Positions 62,424 to 64,000 of a stretch of 64,000 bases of DNA are shown piece after piece (the first letter of the stretch is position 1; the number at the start of each line of letters is the position of its first letter). The notes under the pieces are model-generated. The model worked only from the letters and a program-made list of their open reading frames with translations, was not told the origin of the DNA and ran no database searches. The stretch is from NCBI RefSeq assembly GCF_900105615.1, contig NZ_LT630003.1, positions 3,162,001-3,226,000 on the forward strand. Reading direction: 5' to 3'. The DNA is from Lacrimispora sphenoides JCM 1415. Its GTDB lineage: Bacteria > Bacillota > Clostridia > Lachnospirales > Lachnospiraceae. The translations under genes were made by a program, and so were the position numbers.

Positions 62424-63563
62424 TTATTTATAATATGCATCAATTCCGTCGGCAATTCCTTTTACGATCTTATCGCGGTATTCCTCAGTAGCCATCTTCT
62501 TATCTTCATCCGCATTGCTCATGAATCCCATTTCCACAATGGTAACCGGTATATTACACCAGTTGATGCCGCTCATGGAATCCGTCTCCTGCACTCCTCG
62601 GTTCTTAAATCCGGTCTGATTGCAGATTCCATTCACAACGGCCTTGGAAAGAGCCTGGCTCTTGCTGTATAAGTTTCCGTTGTAAGGATTCTTAGCCGTC
62701 TGGCACATGGTAAGTGCCCCCTGAACGCTGCTGTCATTTAAGGAATTGGCATGGACCCGAACGAAGATATCTGCTCCGCTTTTATCCGCCATCTGGGCAC
62801 GTTCTGCATTGCTGATGTTTACATCATGGGTTTCCCGGATCATATAAACCTGATAGCCCCTGTTTATAAGCTCCTGCTTTAGTTTTAAAGAAACCGCAAG
62901 AGTGAGCTGGTATTCCGGAATACCGGTTGCCGTTCCCTGAGTTCCGGAAGCTACCTTTGCCTTCATCTCAGAAGAGCCTGGCCCGATGGGCTCCTTTTCG
63001 GAATTGCCCTTTGCCTGATGGCCTGCGTCTATGGCAATGATCTTCCCCGTCCCGTTTCCGGAAACAGAAGGAGCAGCACTCGCCGTCTCCTGAACCGGCT
63101 TGTCTTTTGATACATACCGGGAGGAAATATAGCATTCCTTGTCCTTATAAACTACCCGGCTCCAGCTCTCGCTTGATCCGGTCCGTTTAAGGACTGCACC
63201 CTTTTCAAGTTTGTCCAGAATCTCTCCGTCAGCAGAAGGAAACTTTCTTATATTTACCTGGGATCCGGTAACATAAACGGTCTCATCGGCTGCCTCAAAA
63301 GAAGGAGCTGTCTCCATGGTTACAGTTGCTTCATGGGAGCTTGTCTCCGCTGATTTTCCGGTCTCAGTTTCTCCGGTTCTATCCTCTGCAATGGACACGG
63401 GAGCCGTTTCTTCTCCCTCCTCCTGGCCTAAACCGCCCTGGGCTTCTTCCAGAGCAGGTGCTTTTACTGCTTCATATTTCCTGGCGCAGCCTGCTAGCAT
63501 AAATGCGCAAAGAAGGATAGAGGCCAATAACAGCCAACCGCGGCCTTTTCTTACATTCCTCAA
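62424..63563 (-). CDS. Lipoprotein N-acetylmuramoyl-L-alanine amidase with SH3 domain
   Basis: The product of about 379 residues has a lipoprotein signal (lipobox LAGC, Cys26), a low-complexity Glu/Ala/Thr linker, and a bacterial SH3 domain (about 93-155, VYVTGSQVNIRKFPSADGEIL). The C-terminal Amidase_3 domain carries zinc ligands in DAGHQA, RVHANS and TIVEMGF. It cleaves the amide between muramic acid and the stem peptide. The start is a TTG (63563) overlapping the mnmA stop by four bases, with GGAGGAGG upstream. Confidence 0.92.
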   Translation of the reverse strand: MRNVRKGRGWLLLASILLCAFMLAGCARKYEAVKAPALEEAQGGLGQEEGEETAPVSIAEDRTGETETGKSAETSSHEATVTMETAPSFEAADETVYVTGSQVNIRKFPSADGEILDKLEKGAVLKRTGSSESWSRVVYKDKECYISSRYVSKDKPVQETASAAPSVSGNGTGKIIAIDAGHQAKGNSEKEPIGPGSSEMKAKVASGTQGTATGIPEYQLTLAVSLKLKQELINRGYQVYMIRETHDVNISNAERAQMADKSGADIFVRVHANSLNDSSVQGALTMCQTAKNPYNGNLYSKSQALSKAVVNGICNQTGFKNRGVQETDSMSGINWCNIPVTIVEMGFMSNADEDKKMATEEYRDKIVKGIADGIDAYYK

Positions 63564-64000
63564 AGTATGGTTCCTCCTCCGACAACATAGTCTCCATCAT
63601 AGAATACCACGGCCTGCCCAGGAGTGATGGCACGCTGAGGTTCGTCAAATTTGCATTCCACCACTCCCTCCTCCACTTCCTGTATGGTACACATGGCACC
63701 CTTATGGCTGTAGCGGATCTTTGCCGATACCCGCATGGTTTCTCCTTGAAGTCCGGGAACCGCCATCCAGTTAATATGGTTGGCCCGCAGGGTATGGTCA
63801 TAAACGTCATCGCCTGTTCCGATTACTACTTCATTGGTTTCAGGCCGTATCTCCACCACAAAAACCGGGTGGCCCATGGATAAGTTAAGCCCTTTTCTCT
63901 GGCCTACGGTGTAATGGGTAATTCCCTTGTGTCTGCCGATCACCTGGCCGGAAAGATCCACAAAGTTCCCCTCCGGTGCTTTTTCCCCTGCACTTTCTTC
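63560..64000 (-). CDS. mnmA: tRNA-specific 2-thiouridylase MnmA, C-terminal part (cut by window edge)
   Basis: About 146 codons of the C-terminal region are inside the window. They contain HYTVGQRKGLNLSMGHPVFVV and the OB-like beta-barrel with VSAKIRYSHKGAMCTI and EPQRAITPGQAVVFYDGDYVVGGG, all typical of MnmA. The enzyme places sulfur on uridine 34 of tRNA. The reading frame is open to the window end, so the catalytic N-terminal part lies outside. It overlaps the amidase gene by four bases. Confidence 0.96.
   Translation of the reverse strand, partial: EESAGEKAPEGNFVDLSGQVIGRHKGITHYTVGQRKGLNLSMGHPVFVVEIRPETNEVVIGTGDDVYDHTLRANHINWMAVPGLQGETMRVSAKIRYSHKGAMCTIQEVEEGVVECKFDEPQRAITPGQAVVFYDGDYVVGGGTIL

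Overview
The window reads as a chromosomal segment of a spore-forming, strictly fermentative Firmicute, most likely a Lachnospiraceae/Lacrimispora-type Clostridium. The reasons are the spoIIIA sporulation operon, strong Shine-Dalgarno sites before almost every gene, moderate GC content, and a gene stock of PTS, ECF vitamin transporters, AhpCF, CD3324-type and DUF3877/DUF1062 proteins. No tRNA, rRNA, CRISPR array or prophage was seen. The only mobile element recognised is one IS110-family insertion sequence at about 35.0-36.6 kb.

Layout. 0-2 kb: spoIIIAA-AB-AC-AD (minus strand, AD cut by the window edge). 2-5.6 kb: an NlpC/P60 hydrolase, a DUF3877 protein and the peroxide-defence pair ahpC-ahpF, which has a structured leader and a Fur/PerR-like box. 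6-8.5 kb: a winged-helix regulator with an MFS exporter, and DUF1062. 8.6-17 kb: small hypotheticals, a pentapeptide-repeat protein, two drug/metabolite exporters, rlmH, an esterase next to a condensation-like acyltransferase, an orphan response regulator and a ComEA-like protein. 17.2-19.6 kb: TPP riboswitch-thiT and the one-carbon pair fchA-folD. 19.7-32.6 kb: a peptide-scavenging island (PucR regulator, DUF1177, three M20 peptidases, a complete Opp/Dpp ABC transporter, AroM). 32.7-36.9 kb: an AraC-HD fusion regulator, an ECF S-component, a small membrane protein and the IS110 element. 36.8-42.4 kb: a beta-glucoside operon (licT, EIIBCA, GH1, NagB-like) controlled by two antiterminator sites. 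42.6-53.6 kb: a ten-gene nucleoside uptake and salvage operon (BMP lipoprotein, ATPase, two permeases, nucleoside hydrolase, two M20 proteins, an amidotransferase-like protein, LacI regulator, ribokinase). 53.8-60.8 kb: arginine biosynthesis, argC-GNAT-ACT-argJ-argB-argD diverging from argG across a compact ARG-box promoter region. 60.8-64 kb: a GNAT, a patatin-like lipase, a lipoprotein amidase and the 3' part of mnmA.

How the genes work together. Most of the window is uptake and catabolism of exogenous nutrients, each cluster with its own local regulator: peptides (PucR), beta-glucosides (LicT antitermination), nucleosides (LacI type) and thiamine (riboswitch). The arginine cluster is the main biosynthetic block.

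The points most worth a second look are: the probable bridge-RNA leader of the IS110 element; the AraC-HD fusion, which resembles the Rel/SpoT hydrolase domain but lacks its catalytic ED pair; the DUF1177/AroM peptide island with a two-cysteine racemase-like protein; a CASTOR-like ACT protein inside the arg operon; a decayed duplicate of the argD tail 17 kb from argD; and a three-way-junction leader upstream of ahpC. All assignments are from reading the sequence and family knowledge; no database search was run.
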